64,000 nt of DNA from Nonomuraea aurantiaca. Lineage in GTDB: Bacteria; Actinomycetota; Actinomycetes; Streptosporangiales; Streptosporangiaceae. Below are positions 36,973 through 46,726 of this stretch, piece after piece. Under the pieces are notes generated by a model. That model saw only the letters and a list, made by a program, of their open reading frames with translations. It was not told where the DNA came from and did not search any database. Position 1 is the first letter of the stretch. Each line of letters opens with the position of its first letter. The stretch spans positions 428,998-492,997 of the forward strand of contig NZ_JAIWNB010000003.1 of assembly GCF_020215705.1 (NCBI RefSeq), in the 5' to 3' direction. Position numbers and translations under genes: made by a program.

Positions 36973-37901
36973 TGCGTAAGACCCACGCCGCCGGTGCCGT
37001 CATGGCCGGCGCCCTGCTGCTGGCCGGATGCGGCGCCAACCCGACCGAGAGCCAGGGCGCCGTCGGGGACACCCCCTCCGCGCCCGCCGCCGCCAGCCAC
37101 GCCAAGGACCAGGCCCTGTTCGACCGCCTGCCCGACAAGGTGAAGACCGCGGGCAAGCTGGTCTCGGTGAACAACGGCTCGTTCCCGCCGTACGAGATCG
37201 CCGGCACCGACGGCAAGTCGCTGACCGGTGTCGCGGCCGACCTGTCCGAGGAGCTGGGCGGCCTGCTCGGCGTCAAGATCGAGCACGTGACCGTGGACGG
37301 GCTGCCCAGCCAGCTCACCGGCATCGCGGCCGGCCGCTACGACCTGGCCCTCGGGCCGGTGGGCGACTTCCCCGACCGCCAGGCCGCCAACGACTTCGTC
37401 GACTGGGTGCAGGAGTTCGTCGTCTTCGCCGTGCCGAAGGGCAACCCGAACAAGATCCAGTCTATCGCCGACACCTGCGGGCTGCGGATCTCCGTGATGG
37501 CCGGCGGTTCGGCCGAGAAGGTGATCAAGGCGCAGTCCGACACCTGCGTCAAGGACGGCAAGAAGAAGGTCGAGGTCCAGTCCTACAAGGACCAGCCCAC
37601 CTCGATCCTCGCGGTCCGCTCCCACCGGGCCGACGCCTTCTTCTCCTCGCAGGCGCCGCTGACTTACTTCGTAAAGCAGTCGGGCGGTGAGCTTGAGCTG
37701 GCGGCCACCGGCAAGCCCAACGGATTCGACACCCTCTACCAGGGCGCCGTCGTGGCCAAGGACTCGCCGCTGCGGGACGTGCTCAAGGACGGCATCCAGA
37801 AGCTGATCGACGACGGGACGTACGAGAAGGTCATGACCAAATGGGGGACCAACGGCAACATGCTCAAGCAGGCCGGCGTGAACCTGGCGGCGAAGCAGTG
37901 A
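36972..37901 (+). CDS. Amino-acid-type ABC transporter substrate-binding lipoprotein
   Basis: The 309-residue family 3 solute-binding protein has lipobox LLLAGC near residue 20 and the family segments LVSVNNGSFPPYEIAG, LTGIAAGRYDLAL and YEKVMTKWG. Its ATG overlaps the nitrilase stop by one base and its stop overlaps the permease GTG. Such proteins bind polar amino acids, amides or opines on the cell surface. Confidence 0.93.
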   Translation: MRKTHAAGAVMAGALLLAGCGANPTESQGAVGDTPSAPAAASHAKDQALFDRLPDKVKTAGKLVSVNNGSFPPYEIAGTDGKSLTGVAADLSEELGGLLGVKIEHVTVDGLPSQLTGIAAGRYDLALGPVGDFPDRQAANDFVDWVQEFVVFAVPKGNPNKIQSIADTCGLRISVMAGGSAEKVIKAQSDTCVKDGKKKVEVQSYKDQPTSILAVRSHRADAFFSSQAPLTYFVKQSGGELELAATGKPNGFDTLYQGAVVAKDSPLRDVLKDGIQKLIDDGTYEKVMTKWGTNGNMLKQAGVNLAAKQ

Positions 37902-38845
37902 CGACCGCCACCGAGCGGCACTCGCCCCCTGAAGTGGACGTCGCGGGGGCGGCGCGGACGCGGCACCCGCTGCGCTGGGTGGCCTCGATCATCCTGCTGG
38001 TCCTCGCCGCCCAGCTGGTGAACCTGCTGATCACCAACCCCAACTTCAAGTGGGACGTGGTCGCACGCTACTTCAACGCGCAGGTCATCGGGGCGGGCAT
38101 CATCACGACGCTCTACCTCACGGTGATCGCCATGGCCGTCGGCGTGGTCCTGGGGGTGATCGTCGCGATGGGGCGGCTCTCCCAGAACCCGATCGCGCGG
38201 ATCGTCTCCGGGCTCTACGTCTGGTTCTTCCGTGGTACGCCGGTGCTGGTGCAGCTCGTGCTCTGGTACAACCTGTCCGCCCTGATGCCGCAGATCTCGT
38301 TCGGCATCCCGTTCGGCCCGGAGTTCCTCACGGCCGACACCAACAAGCTGATCACGCCGCTGCTGGCCGCCATCCTAGGGCTCGGGCTCAACGAGGCGGC
38401 GTACATGGCGGAGATCATCCGAGGCGGCCTGATGTCGGTCGACCCCGGTCAGACCGAGGCCGCGTCGGCACTCGGCATGAGCCGGGGGCGGACGTTCCGC
38501 CGGATCATCCTGCCGCAGGCGATGCGGTTCATCGTGCCGCCGACCGGCAGCCAGGTCATCAGCATGCTGAAGGCCACCTCGCTGGTCAGCGTCATCGCCC
38601 TCGCCGACCTGCTGTACACCGTGCAGGCCATCTACAACCGCACCTTCCAGACCATCCCGCTGCTCATCGTGGCCTGTGTCTGGTACCTGGTGATCACGTC
38701 GATCCTGTACGTGGGCCAGTCCTTCATCGAGCGCCACTACGCGCGCGGCGCCACGCGGAACGCTCCCCAGAGCTTCTGGAGCTTCCTGCTGTTCCGGCGG
38801 CGGCAGTCGGCGCCGGCCCCGACCCGCGAGGAGACGCCATCATGA
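37898..38845 (+). CDS. Polar-amino-acid-type ABC transporter permease
   Basis: The 315-residue protein has the HisM/GlnP pattern: [36 protein letters not shown] and the EAA loop [23 protein letters not shown] 37898 overlaps the preceding TGA (GTGA). One permease gene is present, so it probably forms a homodimer. Confidence 0.93.
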   Translation: MTTATERHSPPEVDVAGAARTRHPLRWVASIILLVLAAQLVNLLITNPNFKWDVVARYFNAQVIGAGIITTLYLTVIAMAVGVVLGVIVAMGRLSQNPIARIVSGLYVWFFRGTPVLVQLVLWYNLSALMPQISFGIPFGPEFLTADTNKLITPLLAAILGLGLNEAAYMAEIIRGGLMSVDPGQTEAASALGMSRGRTFRRIILPQAMRFIVPPTGSQVISMLKATSLVSVIALADLLYTVQAIYNRTFQTIPLLIVACVWYLVITSILYVGQSFIERHYARGATRNAPQSFWSFLLFRRRQSAPAPTREETPS

Positions 38846-39606
38846 GCACGCCCATGGTGCACGCCCGGGCCGTACGCAAGAGCTTCGGCCACCTGGAGGT
38901 GCTCAAAGGCATCGACCTGACCGTCGAGCGGGGTGAGGTCGTCGTCATCCTCGGTCCTTCCGGGTCGGGCAAGTCGACGTTCCTGCGGTGCGTCAACCAC
39001 CTGGAGACCATCGACGGCGGCGCCATCCACGTCGACGGCGAGCTGATCGGCTTCCGCGCCCACGGCGGGCGGGTGCACCACCTGGGCGACCGGGACATCA
39101 CCCGCCAGCGCCGGGAGATCGGCATGGTCTTCCAGCAGTTCAACCTGTTCCCGCACTTCACCGTGGTGCAGAACATCATGGAGGCGCCCGTCGGCGTGCG
39201 CCGCGAATCCCGCGCGCAGGCCCGTACGCGGGCGCTGGCCCTGCTGGAGCGGGTCGGCCTGGCGGACAAGACGAACAGCTACCCCCGCCAGTTGTCCGGC
39301 GGCCAGCAACAGCGGGTCGCCATCGCCCGCGCGCTGGCCATGCAGCCCAAGCTGATGCTCTTCGACGAGCCGACCAGCGCGCTGGACCCCGAGCTGGTGG
39401 GGGAGGTGCTCGCCACGATGAAGGGCCTGGCCACCGACGGCCTCACCATGATCGTCGTCACGCACGAAGTGGGTTTCGCCCGCGAGGTGGCCGATCGGGT
39501 GGTGTTCATGGACGGCGGGGTCATCGTGGAGGCCGGGCCGCCCGCCGAGGTGCTCGACAACCCGCAGAACCCGCGCACCCGCGCCTTCCTCAGCAAGGTC
39601 CTCTGA
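38842..39606 (+). CDS. Polar-amino-acid-type ABC transporter ATPase
   Basis: The 254-residue ATPase shows Walker A GPSGSGKS (residues 39-46), Q-loop FQQFNLFPH, signature LSGGQQQR, Walker [14 protein letters not shown] and a switch His in VTHEVGFA. It carries a short insertion ([20 protein letters not shown]) seen in ectoine/hydroxyectoine- and opine-type ATPases. ATG overlaps the permease stop. It powers the transporter made by the two genes before it. Confidence 0.95.
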   Translation: MSTPMVHARAVRKSFGHLEVLKGIDLTVERGEVVVILGPSGSGKSTFLRCVNHLETIDGGAIHVDGELIGFRAHGGRVHHLGDRDITRQRREIGMVFQQFNLFPHFTVVQNIMEAPVGVRRESRAQARTRALALLERVGLADKTNSYPRQLSGGQQQRVAIARALAMQPKLMLFDEPTSALDPELVGEVLATMKGLATDGLTMIVVTHEVGFAREVADRVVFMDGGVIVEAGPPAEVLDNPQNPRTRAFLSKVL

Positions 39607-39614
39607 GGTCGAGG

Positions 39615-40676
39615 TCAGCCGCGATCCGTCGTTGTCCGGGTGAGGGCGGCATAGAGCTCCGGGTCGCTCGACGCGCGGACGATGAGCTCCGGACGGAGCA
39701 GCTCGGTCTCCCCCTGCTCGCCCTCAAGGACCCGGACGAGCTGGTGCAGCCCCCGTCGGCCCATCTCGTGCATGGGGGAGCGGACCGAGGTGAGCGGGAC
39801 CGGCAGCTCGGCGGCCAGCGGGGTGTCGTTGAAGCCCACGACCGCGATGTCCGCCCCGACCCGCAGCCCGTGGTCGCGCAGCGCGCCGATCGTGCCGATG
39901 GCGCCGAAGTCGTTGACCACGAAGAGCGCTGACGGGAGCGGGCCCGTCGCGAGCAGGCGTTCGGCCCCCTCGTGGCCGCCGCGCGCGTCGAAGCGCGAGT
40001 GGACGATCCGGTGCTCGGGGATCCGGAGCCCGGCCTCGCGGAACCTCTCGACGAAACCGCTGGTGCGGTCGATGCCGGTGCTCGCGTACGGCTCGCCCGC
40101 GACGATCGCCACCTCCTCGTGCCCGAGCTCCAGAAGGTGCTCCGCGGCCATCCGGCCGCCGAGCCGGTCGTCGCAGACGACCGCCGGGTGCCGCCCGGCC
40201 CGCCGGTTGACCAGCGTGAACGGGACGCCGCGGGCGGCGACCTCGTCGAGGAAGCCCGTGTCCGCGTGCGCGTCGCCGAAGATCATGCCGTCGACGCGGC
40301 GGCCGAGGACCATCTCCGTCCGGGCGCGCTGGACGTCGGGCAGGTCGCGCGTGTTGGTGACGAACGTCGACAGCCCCTGCTCGGCGGCGGCCTCCTCGAT
40401 GCCCTCGTAGATGGTCGCGAGCACCACGTCGGACAGCCGGGGGACCAGCACGCCGATCAGGTTGCTGCGCTGGGTGCGCAGGCTCATCGCGTGCGGGTTG
40501 CGCTGGTAGCCGAGCTCGTCGGCGAGCTTGCGGACGCGCTCCACGGTCGGGCTCGACGCGGCCCGCAGACCTTCGCCGGGCTTGGCGTGCAGCACTCGCG
40601 ACACCGTGGAGACGTGCAGGCCGAGTTGGTCGGCGATCATCTGCAGCGTAACCGGCCGCGCCCTCTTCGCACCCAA
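39615..40676 (-). CDS. LacI-family transcriptional regulator
   Basis: The 353-residue protein starts with a LacI helix-turn-helix (LQMIADQLGLHVSTVSRVLH) and hinge, then a sugar-binding-type effector domain (SNLIGVLVPRLSDVVLATIY, FVVNDFGAIGTIGALRDHGL). It is divergent from the asparaginase operon. Two perfect CAAACGTTTG operators lie in the shared control region, so it probably represses that operon and itself. Confidence 0.93.
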   Translation of the reverse strand: MGAKRARPVTLQMIADQLGLHVSTVSRVLHAKPGEGLRAASSPTVERVRKLADELGYQRNPHAMSLRTQRSNLIGVLVPRLSDVVLATIYEGIEEAAAEQGLSTFVTNTRDLPDVQRARTEMVLGRRVDGMIFGDAHADTGFLDEVAARGVPFTLVNRRAGRHPAVVCDDRLGGRMAAEHLLELGHEEVAIVAGEPYASTGIDRTSGFVERFREAGLRIPEHRIVHSRFDARGGHEGAERLLATGPLPSALFVVNDFGAIGTIGALRDHGLRVGADIAVVGFNDTPLAAELPVPLTSVRSPMHEMGRRGLHQLVRVLEGEQGETELLRPELIVRASSDPELYAALTRTTTDRG

Positions 40677-40724
40677 TGTCCCTCGGCTTCCGGCTGGGGT
40701 TTTCTTGATTTTAACGTGAAGTTC

Positions 40725-40793
40725 TTGACATCTCGTAGGCGCAGGTCAGATGCTACCAAACGTTTGGCGCAAACGTTTGGGTAACTGAGGAGG
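40725..40793 (+). promoter_or_regulatory. Asparaginase operon promoter with two LacI operators
   Basis: A TTGACA -35 candidate is at 40725-40730. Two palindromes, CCAAACGTTTGG (40756-40767) and CAAACGTTTG (40770-40779), sit 13 bases centre to centre just before the ribosome-binding site GAGGAGG (40787-40793). The CG-centred AAACGTTT core is typical of LacI-family sites. The close double arrangement would place two dimers on about the same DNA face change of 1.2 turns. Confidence 0.65.
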
Positions 40794-40800
40794 CCGTCGA

Positions 40801-41811
40801 GTGTCCAAGGTCATCGTCCTGTCCACAGGGGGGACCATCGCGACCCGCCGGGACAGGCAGGGGGTGGGTCTCGCTCAGGATCGGGCGGGCGAGCTGCTCG
40901 GCCGCCTGCCGGCCGACCCCGGCGTGGAACTCGTCGGGATGGACGTGCTGTGCGCGGGCAGTTACCTGTTCACGCTCGCGGACATGCGGGAGGTCGCGCT
41001 GCGGACCCGCGAGGCGTTCACCGACTCCGACGTGCTCGGCGTCGTCGTCACCCACGGGACCGACGGCATGGAGGAGACGGCCTACCTCGTCGATCTGTTC
41101 CATGACGACCCGCGACCGGTCGTGTTCACGGGGGCGCAGCTGCCGGCCGACGCGGTGGACGGCGACGGCCCGCGCAACCTCGCCGACGCGATCGCGGTGG
41201 CGGCGGGCGGCCGGGCCTGCGGGCTGGGGGTGCTGATCGGCTTCGACGGCCAGATCTTCGCCGCCTCCGGCACCCGCAAGACGCACACGCTCGCCTCGTC
41301 GGCGTTCTCCGCGCCGGACAGTGGGCCGCTGGGGCGCGTACGCGACGGCCAGGTGAACATCGTGATGACCCCCGCGCGGGCCAAGCCGCTGAACCTCGAC
41401 ACGTTCAACCTCGACGGAGTCCGTACCGACATCGTGGCCCTCTATCCGGGCTGCGACACCGCCGCGCTGCGCGCGGTGGTCGACGCGGGCGCCACCGGGG
41501 TCGTTTTGCAGGCGCTGGGCGCCGGCAACGGCAACCCCGGGATCAGGGACGAGGTGGCCCGGATCACCGAGGCCGGCGTCGTCGTCGCCCTGTCCACCCG
41601 GGTCGACGCCGGGCCCGTCGCCGCGCTGTACGGCAACGGCGGTGGCGCGGATCTCGTCGCGGCCGGCGCCATCCCCACCGGAACCCTGCGCTCGCCGCAG
41701 GCGCGCGTCCTGCTGAGCGCGCTGCTCGGCGGCCATCGCGATCCGGTCCGGGTACGCGAGGAGCTGCGCGCGCGGACCTGGAACCCCTCTCCGATCGAAA
41801 GGACGAAGTGA
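40801..41811 (+). CDS. Type I/II asparaginase
   Basis: The 336-residue protein carries both asparaginase signatures: STGGTIATR (nucleophile Thr12) and [14 protein letters not shown] (Thr87-Asp88). A third conserved stretch ([20 protein letters not shown]) completes the site. There is no signal peptide, so it is cytoplasmic and would release ammonia from asparagine or a related amide. GTG 40801 is 7 bases after GAGGAGG. It heads an operon with a deacetylase-fold hydrolase, MFS transporter and two SDR enzymes, which suggests breakdown of a less common amide compound. Confidence 0.93.
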   Translation: MSKVIVLSTGGTIATRRDRQGVGLAQDRAGELLGRLPADPGVELVGMDVLCAGSYLFTLADMREVALRTREAFTDSDVLGVVVTHGTDGMEETAYLVDLFHDDPRPVVFTGAQLPADAVDGDGPRNLADAIAVAAGGRACGLGVLIGFDGQIFAASGTRKTHTLASSAFSAPDSGPLGRVRDGQVNIVMTPARAKPLNLDTFNLDGVRTDIVALYPGCDTAALRAVVDAGATGVVLQALGAGNGNPGIRDEVARITEAGVVVALSTRVDAGPVAALYGNGGGADLVAAGAIPTGTLRSPQARVLLSALLGGHRDPVRVREELRARTWNPSPIERTK

Positions 41812-42689
41812 CCATGCCCAAGGAGATTCTCGTCGCGTACGGCGTGGACGTCGATGCCGTCGCCGGCTGGCTGGGCTCGTACGGCGGAGAGGACTCGCCG
41901 TGCGACATCTCGCGCGGACTGTTCGCCGGCGAGGTCGGCACCCCGCGGCTGCTCCGCCTGTTCGAGAAGTACGACCTGCGGACCACCTGGTTCATCCCCG
42001 GCCACTCCATCGAGACCTTCCCCGACCAGACCCGCCAGGTCGTGGACGGCGGTCACGAGATCGGCGTGCACGGCTACTCGCACGAGAACCCGATCGCGAT
42101 GAGCAGGGAGCAGGAGAGCGCGGTCCTCGACCACTGCATCGACCTGGTCGAGAAGTACTCCGGCAGCAGGCCGACCGGTTATGTCGCCCCATGGTGGGAG
42201 TTCTCGCCCGTCACCAACGAGCTCCTGCTGGAGCGGGGCATCAAGTACGACCACTCGCTCATGCACGACGACTTCAGCCCCTACTACGTCCGCGTCGGCG
42301 ACTCCTGGACGAAGATCGACTACTCCCGCCCGGCGGCCGAGTGGATGAAGCCGCTGGAGCGCGGCCAGGAGACCGACCTGGTGGAGATCCCGGCCAACTG
42401 GTACCTCGACGACCTCCCGCCGATGATGTTCGTCAAGGCCAGTCCGAACAGCCACGGCTTCGTCAGCCCCCGCCACCTCGAAGAGATGTGGCGCGACCAG
42501 TTCGACTGGGTCTATCGCGAATCTGACTACGCGGTCTTCACCATGACCATCCACCCCGACGTCTCGGGCCGGCCGCAGAGCCTGCTCATGCACGAGCGGC
42601 TCATCGAGTACATCAGCGGCCACGAAGGCGTGCGCTGGGTGACCTTCGACGAGATCGCCGACGACTTCAAGGCCCGCTCGCCCCGGTAG
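41808..42689 (+). CDS. Polysaccharide-deacetylase-fold hydrolase (PuuE/HpPgdA-like)
   Basis: The 293-residue NodB-fold protein keeps the metal site: VDVDAVAGW near the N-terminus, HGYSHENP (the HxxxH pair region), and the late [11 protein letters not shown]. It lacks a signal peptide, as do the cytoplasmic relatives that act on small cyclic amides such as allantoin or imides. GTG 41808 overlaps the asparaginase stop; ATG 41814 two codons on is equally possible, both served by GAAAGGA. With asparaginase and amide genes nearby, an amide or imide hydrolase is more likely than a peptidoglycan deacetylase (inference). Confidence 0.85.
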   Translation: MTMPKEILVAYGVDVDAVAGWLGSYGGEDSPCDISRGLFAGEVGTPRLLRLFEKYDLRTTWFIPGHSIETFPDQTRQVVDGGHEIGVHGYSHENPIAMSREQESAVLDHCIDLVEKYSGSRPTGYVAPWWEFSPVTNELLLERGIKYDHSLMHDDFSPYYVRVGDSWTKIDYSRPAAEWMKPLERGQETDLVEIPANWYLDDLPPMMFVKASPNSHGFVSPRHLEEMWRDQFDWVYRESDYAVFTMTIHPDVSGRPQSLLMHERLIEYISGHEGVRWVTFDEIADDFKARSPR

Positions 42690-42770
42690 CGGCCCCGCGC
42701 CTGTCCATGCCGGTCCGGTGATGACGCATGCGCGAAACCCCCCACTCTCTTTCTCCGAAAGGGCACCTCC

Positions 42771-44111
42771 ATGACAACCACCTCATCGGGCATCCCGGAA
42801 TCGGGCGTCCCGGAAACCGGCACCCGGCCTTTCCCACGAGTCGGAGTGCGGCAGACGCGCAAGGCCACAGTGATCGCGCTGTTCGCCTGGATCTTCGCGG
42901 TCTACGACTACATCATGTTCGGGACGCTGCTGCCGGAGATCTCCGGCCAGTTCCAGTGGACCCCGGCGCAGGCGTCACTGATCTCCACGCTGATCTCGGT
43001 GGGGACTGCGATCGTCGTCCTCGGGGTGGGACCGCTGGTCGACCGGCTGGGCCGCCGTAAGGGCATGATCATCACCGTGTCGGGCACGGCGCTGGCCTCG
43101 GCGGTGTCGGCCGCCACGATGAACGCCGCCTACCTGGTCGGCGTGCGGTCCATCGGCGGACTCGGGCTCGCCGAGCAGTCGGTCAACGCGACGTACCTCA
43201 ACGAGATCTACGCCGTCACCGAGGACGAGAAGATCAAGAAGCGCCGTGGCCTGATCTACAGCCTGGTCCAGGGCGGCTGGCCGCTCGGCACGCTGCTGGC
43301 GGCGGCGTTCATCGCACTGTTCCTGCCGCTGGTCGGCTGGCGGGGGTGCTTCCTGCTGGCGACGTTCCCGGCCATCGTGATCGCGCTCCTGCGGCGCGGT
43401 CTGCGCGAGACGCCGCAGTTCGAGCTGCAGCAGAAGATGGACCGGATGCGCAAGGAGGGTCGTACGGAAGAGGCGGCCGTCCTGGCCCGCGAGTACGGCG
43501 TGTCCGAGGGCAAGTCGGCGCCGTTCCTGGAGATCTTCCGCGGGTCCGCGCTGCGCAACACGCTCGTCCTCGGGTTCGCCTGGTTCGTCAACTGGTTCGG
43601 CATCCAGGTGTTCAGCGTGCTCGGCACGACGGTCCTCACCCAGGGCAAGAACGTCAGCTTCACCAACTCCCTGCTGATGTTCATCGTGATCAACGCGGTC
43701 GCCTACGTCGGCTACGTCTTCCACGGCTGGGCCGGGGACCGGTTCGGCCGGCGCAACGTCATCGCGTTCGGCTGGATGGCCTCCGGCGTCATCTTCGCGC
43801 TCATGCTGCTGGTCGCCAGCGGTACGTTCGCGGTGGTCGTGCTCTACTCGCTGGGCATGTTCTTCCTGGTGGGGCCGTACTCGGCGATGCTGTTCTTCAT
43901 GGGCGAGTGCTACGACACCCGCTGCCGCGCCACGGGGACCTCGTTCATCAACGCGATCAGCCAGCCGGGCGCCATCGCCGCCGGCGCGATCATCACCGCG
44001 ATGCTGGTCGCGGGCTCGGACTGGAACCAGGGCGCGCTGATGGTCGGCGCGCTGGGCACGTTCCTGTCCGGATTCGTGATGTTCGGCGCGCGGAAGGTGC
44101 CCGCGCTGTGA
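42771..44111 (+). CDS. Major facilitator superfamily transporter
   Basis: The 446-residue protein has twelve hydrophobic segments and the MFS loop signatures ([20 protein letters not shown] between helices 2 and 3, [14 protein letters not shown] between 8 and 9). An acidic/hydrophilic central loop ([20 protein letters not shown]) separates the halves, similar to the sugar/acid symporter branch. A GAAAGG ribosome-binding site precedes ATG 42771. Its stop overlaps the SDR start, so it likely imports the compound processed by the operon. Confidence 0.92.
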   Translation: MTTTSSGIPESGVPETGTRPFPRVGVRQTRKATVIALFAWIFAVYDYIMFGTLLPEISGQFQWTPAQASLISTLISVGTAIVVLGVGPLVDRLGRRKGMIITVSGTALASAVSAATMNAAYLVGVRSIGGLGLAEQSVNATYLNEIYAVTEDEKIKKRRGLIYSLVQGGWPLGTLLAAAFIALFLPLVGWRGCFLLATFPAIVIALLRRGLRETPQFELQQKMDRMRKEGRTEEAAVLAREYGVSEGKSAPFLEIFRGSALRNTLVLGFAWFVNWFGIQVFSVLGTTVLTQGKNVSFTNSLLMFIVINAVAYVGYVFHGWAGDRFGRRNVIAFGWMASGVIFALMLLVASGTFAVVVLYSLGMFFLVGPYSAMLFFMGECYDTRCRATGTSFINAISQPGAIAAGAIITAMLVAGSDWNQGALMVGALGTFLSGFVMFGARKVPAL

Positions 44112-44884
44112 CCGCTCCCGACATTGACGGACGGGTCGCCGTTATTACCGGTGCCGCCAGCGGGATCGGCCGCGCGCTGGCCGTCTCGTACGCCGCCTGC
44201 GGCGTCCGTACGGTCATCGGCACCTTCCCCGGCGACCCGCACGACCCCGCCGAGACCCTCCGTCAGGTGGAGCGGGCCGGTGGTGCCGGCGTGGTGCACG
44301 AGGTGGACGTACGGGACGCCGCGCAGGTCGAGGCGTTCGCCCAGCGCGCGGTCGAGGAGTGGGGCCGCCTCGACATCGCGGTGGCCAACGCCGGTGTGCT
44401 GCGCCGGGCCCCGCTCGCGGAGCTCACCGACGCGGCCTGGGACGACATGCTGCAGGTCGACCTGACCGGCGTCCTGCGCACCCTGCGCTCGGCGGCCGCC
44501 CGGATCTCCGGTCCCGGCGCGATGGTCGCCGTGTCCTCCATCGCGGGCGGCGTGTACGGCTGGGGCGAGCACGCCCACTACGCCGCCGCGAAGGCCGGGG
44601 TGCTCGGCCTGTGCCGGAGCCTCGCGGTGGAACTCGCTCCCCGGCAGATCCGCGTCAACTCGGTCATCCCCGGCCTCATCGAAACCCCGCAGTCGTCCGA
44701 CCCGGTGAACTCGCTCGGCCCCGACGGCCTGGCCCGAGCCGGTCAGGACATCCCGTGGGGCCGGGTGGGCCGGCCGGCGGAGGTCGCCTCCGTCATCCGG
44801 TTCCTCACCTCGGCCGACGCCGGCTACATCACCGGCCAGAACATCGTCGTCGACGGCGGGCTCACCGTCCGCATGCCCGCCTGA
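44108..44884 (+). CDS. Short-chain dehydrogenase/reductase
   Basis: The 258-residue classical SDR has the cofactor site [13 protein letters not shown] motif (VANAGVL), catalytic Ser in AVSSIAGG and YxxxK in [11 protein letters not shown]. It starts at GTG 44108 overlapping the transporter stop (GTGA). Substrate unknown. Confidence 0.92.
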   Translation: MTAPDIDGRVAVITGAASGIGRALAVSYAACGVRTVIGTFPGDPHDPAETLRQVERAGGAGVVHEVDVRDAAQVEAFAQRAVEEWGRLDIAVANAGVLRRAPLAELTDAAWDDMLQVDLTGVLRTLRSAAARISGPGAMVAVSSIAGGVYGWGEHAHYAAAKAGVLGLCRSLAVELAPRQIRVNSVIPGLIETPQSSDPVNSLGPDGLARAGQDIPWGRVGRPAEVASVIRFLTSADAGYITGQNIVVDGGLTVRMPA

Positions 44885-44896
44885 GGAGGAACCCAC

Positions 44897-45679
44897 ATGC
44901 CCGCCCCCGAACCCGCGCCCACCTCGGCACGCCGGCCCGGCCCGGAACATCGACCCGCCCTGGAGCACCGGACCGCCCTGATCACCGGTGGTGCGAGCGG
45001 CATCGGCCGCGCGATCGCCGAGGCGTACCTCCGCGAGGGCGCCCAGGTCGTCCTGGCGGACCTGGACGCCGAGCGCGTGGCCACCGACATGGGGGCGGCC
45101 GGACACGTCGCCGTCGACGTCAGCGATCCCGGCTCCGTCGCCGGGGCCGTCGCCGGCGTGCTGGACCGGTTCGGTCAGATCGACGTCCTGGTCAACTCCG
45201 CCGGCATCCTCACCGAGGCGCCGCTGGTCGAGATGGACCCGAAGGTGTGGGCGGAGACGATCGCGGTCGACCTCACCGGGGTCTTCCTGTGCTGCCGGTA
45301 TGTCGTTCCGCACATGGTCGAGCGGCGCTGGGGACGGGTGATCAACATCGCCTCCCAGCTCGGCATCAAGGGCGGCCGCTCGCTCAGCCACTACGCGGCG
45401 GCCAAGGCCGGGGTCATCGGGTTCACCAAGTCGCTCGCGCTCGAGGTCGCCGAGCACAACGTGCTGGTGAACGCGATCGCGCCCGGCCCCGTCGAGACCC
45501 CGATGGTGGCCGGGATCACCGACGAGTGGAAGGCCGCCAAGCGCGCGGAGCTGCCCCTGGGCCGGTTCGGCCGCCCGGAGGAGATCGCGCCCACGGCGGT
45601 CCTGCTCGCCGGCGACCCCGGCGGCAACCTCTACGTCGGCCAGACCCTCGGGCCCAACTCCGGCGACGTCATGCCGTGA
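44897..45679 (+). CDS. Short-chain dehydrogenase/reductase
   Basis: The 260-residue classical SDR has an extra 25-residue Pro/Ala-rich N-terminus, then TGGASGIGRAIAEAYLREGA, NSAG (LVNSAGIL), Ser in NIASQLGIKG and YxxxK in [12 protein letters not shown] strong AGGAGGA site lies 6 bases before ATG 44897. It is paralogous to the preceding gene and ends the operon. Its N-terminal tail may be a misplaced start, since the fold begins near residue 22. Confidence 0.92.
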   Translation: MPAPEPAPTSARRPGPEHRPALEHRTALITGGASGIGRAIAEAYLREGAQVVLADLDAERVATDMGAAGHVAVDVSDPGSVAGAVAGVLDRFGQIDVLVNSAGILTEAPLVEMDPKVWAETIAVDLTGVFLCCRYVVPHMVERRWGRVINIASQLGIKGGRSLSHYAAAKAGVIGFTKSLALEVAEHNVLVNAIAPGPVETPMVAGITDEWKAAKRAELPLGRFGRPEEIAPTAVLLAGDPGGNLYVGQTLGPNSGDVMP

Positions 45680-45845
45680 TCCGGGGGATCGCAGGCCAGC
45701 GCAGGGACCACAAAGGTGTTTTCGTCGCAGGACCGTCTCAATCTCACTGACGTCCGTGGTGGCCGGCGTCCCTCAGGCTTCGGGGGAAAGGAAGAACGGA
45801 CACCCGGCGAACGTTCGTGGACACCGCACCTGAGGAGGGGGAAGA

Positions 45846-45924
45846 GATGGCTGATGTGCGGCGCGGACAGGCCGGGAGAGCCGACTGATGTGTGGGCCGG
45901 GTGGTGATGGCTGATGTGCGGTGC
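45846..45924 (+). repeat. 19-base direct repeat with 60-base period in a gene leader
   Basis: GATGGCTGATGTGCGGCGC (45846-45864) recurs as GATGGCTGATGTGCGGTGC (45906-45924), with a partial third copy ACTGATGTGTGGG at about 45884. The second copy contains the start of the MCGACG gene and the first contains a short ORF beginning MCGAD, so an N-terminal segment seems to have been duplicated. Confidence 0.8.
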
Positions 45925-46726
45925 TTGCGGTGAGCGTGGTGACGCGGACTGGGCGCGGCCCTGGGTCGCCGGGCCGGGCGCCCGTGCGGCGGTGGCCCGC
46001 GCGGTGACCCGGGTGCGGCCGTCGCCCGGAGTGCGGGTCTCGCCTTCCGGCGGCGGCTGGCTCGTCGCCCGTCCCACCGGGGGCGCCATGGTCTGCGCCA
46101 CGCTCGGCGAGTTGGTCGCGGCGGTAAGTTCCGCGTCGTCCGGTTCCGCCACCGGGCCGCCGGACCTGGGCCGCTCCTCCGGTGGCGAGCCGGCCGGTGC
46201 GGCCGGTTCCGCGTCGTTCGGCTTGATCACCTGGCTCGACCCGGCGCACGCCTCGGGGCGGTTGTCGGTCCCGGCGGCGGACGGCCGTACGGGGATCGTC
46301 CTGCGCGTAGACCCCCTCGCGCCGCCAAGCCCCGCCCTTGGTGCCGCGCCGGTCGACGCAGCCGTGCCAGACATCGCGGTTCCGGACGAGGCGGCGGCGC
46401 TCGCCGTACTCGCCGAACTGGCCACGCCGCCGTGGCTGCGACGCCTCTACCTGGAGCGCGTCGAGGGAGTGAGCGCGTCGTGGGGACGGCCGTTGGACGG
46501 CCCGTCCGTGCCGCCGCCCAGATCCGCGGCGCTCGCCGCCGATGCGGTCGTCAGGCTCGAATGGGCGCGGCAAGCGGGCCGGTTCGACGACACGGCCTTC
46601 GCTCTGAGCTGCCCTCTCGACGACGACGCGGCGCTGCTGGACGTGGAGATCCGCGCCGGTCACGTGGTCCGCGCCCGTACGCAACCGTACGGACGCCTGG
46701 AGGTCAGCGGTTCAGGAGCGTGCTGA
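45914..46726 (+). CDS. Unidentified MCGACG protein
   Basis: The 270-residue protein is not recognised. It starts with two CxxC-like cysteines (MCGACGERGDADW), then RAAVARAVTRVRPSPGVRVS, then an Ala/Gly/Pro-rich middle. No signal peptide or membrane helix is seen. The N-terminal cysteines could bind zinc. Coding character agrees with its neighbours (third positions G or C). It overlaps the convergent ROK gene by 23 bases at its 3' end. The start is uncertain because of the duplicated leader; ATG 45914 has a weak ribosome-binding site. Confidence 0.6.
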   Translation: MCGACGERGDADWARPWVAGPGARAAVARAVTRVRPSPGVRVSPSGGGWLVARPTGGAMVCATLGELVAAVSSASSGSATGPPDLGRSSGGEPAGAAGSASFGLITWLDPAHASGRLSVPAADGRTGIVLRVDPLAPPSPALGAAPVDAAVPDIAVPDEAAALAVLAELATPPWLRRLYLERVEGVSASWGRPLDGPSVPPPRSAALAADAVVRLEWARQAGRFDDTAFALSCPLDDDAALLDVEIRAGHVVRARTQPYGRLEVSGSGAC

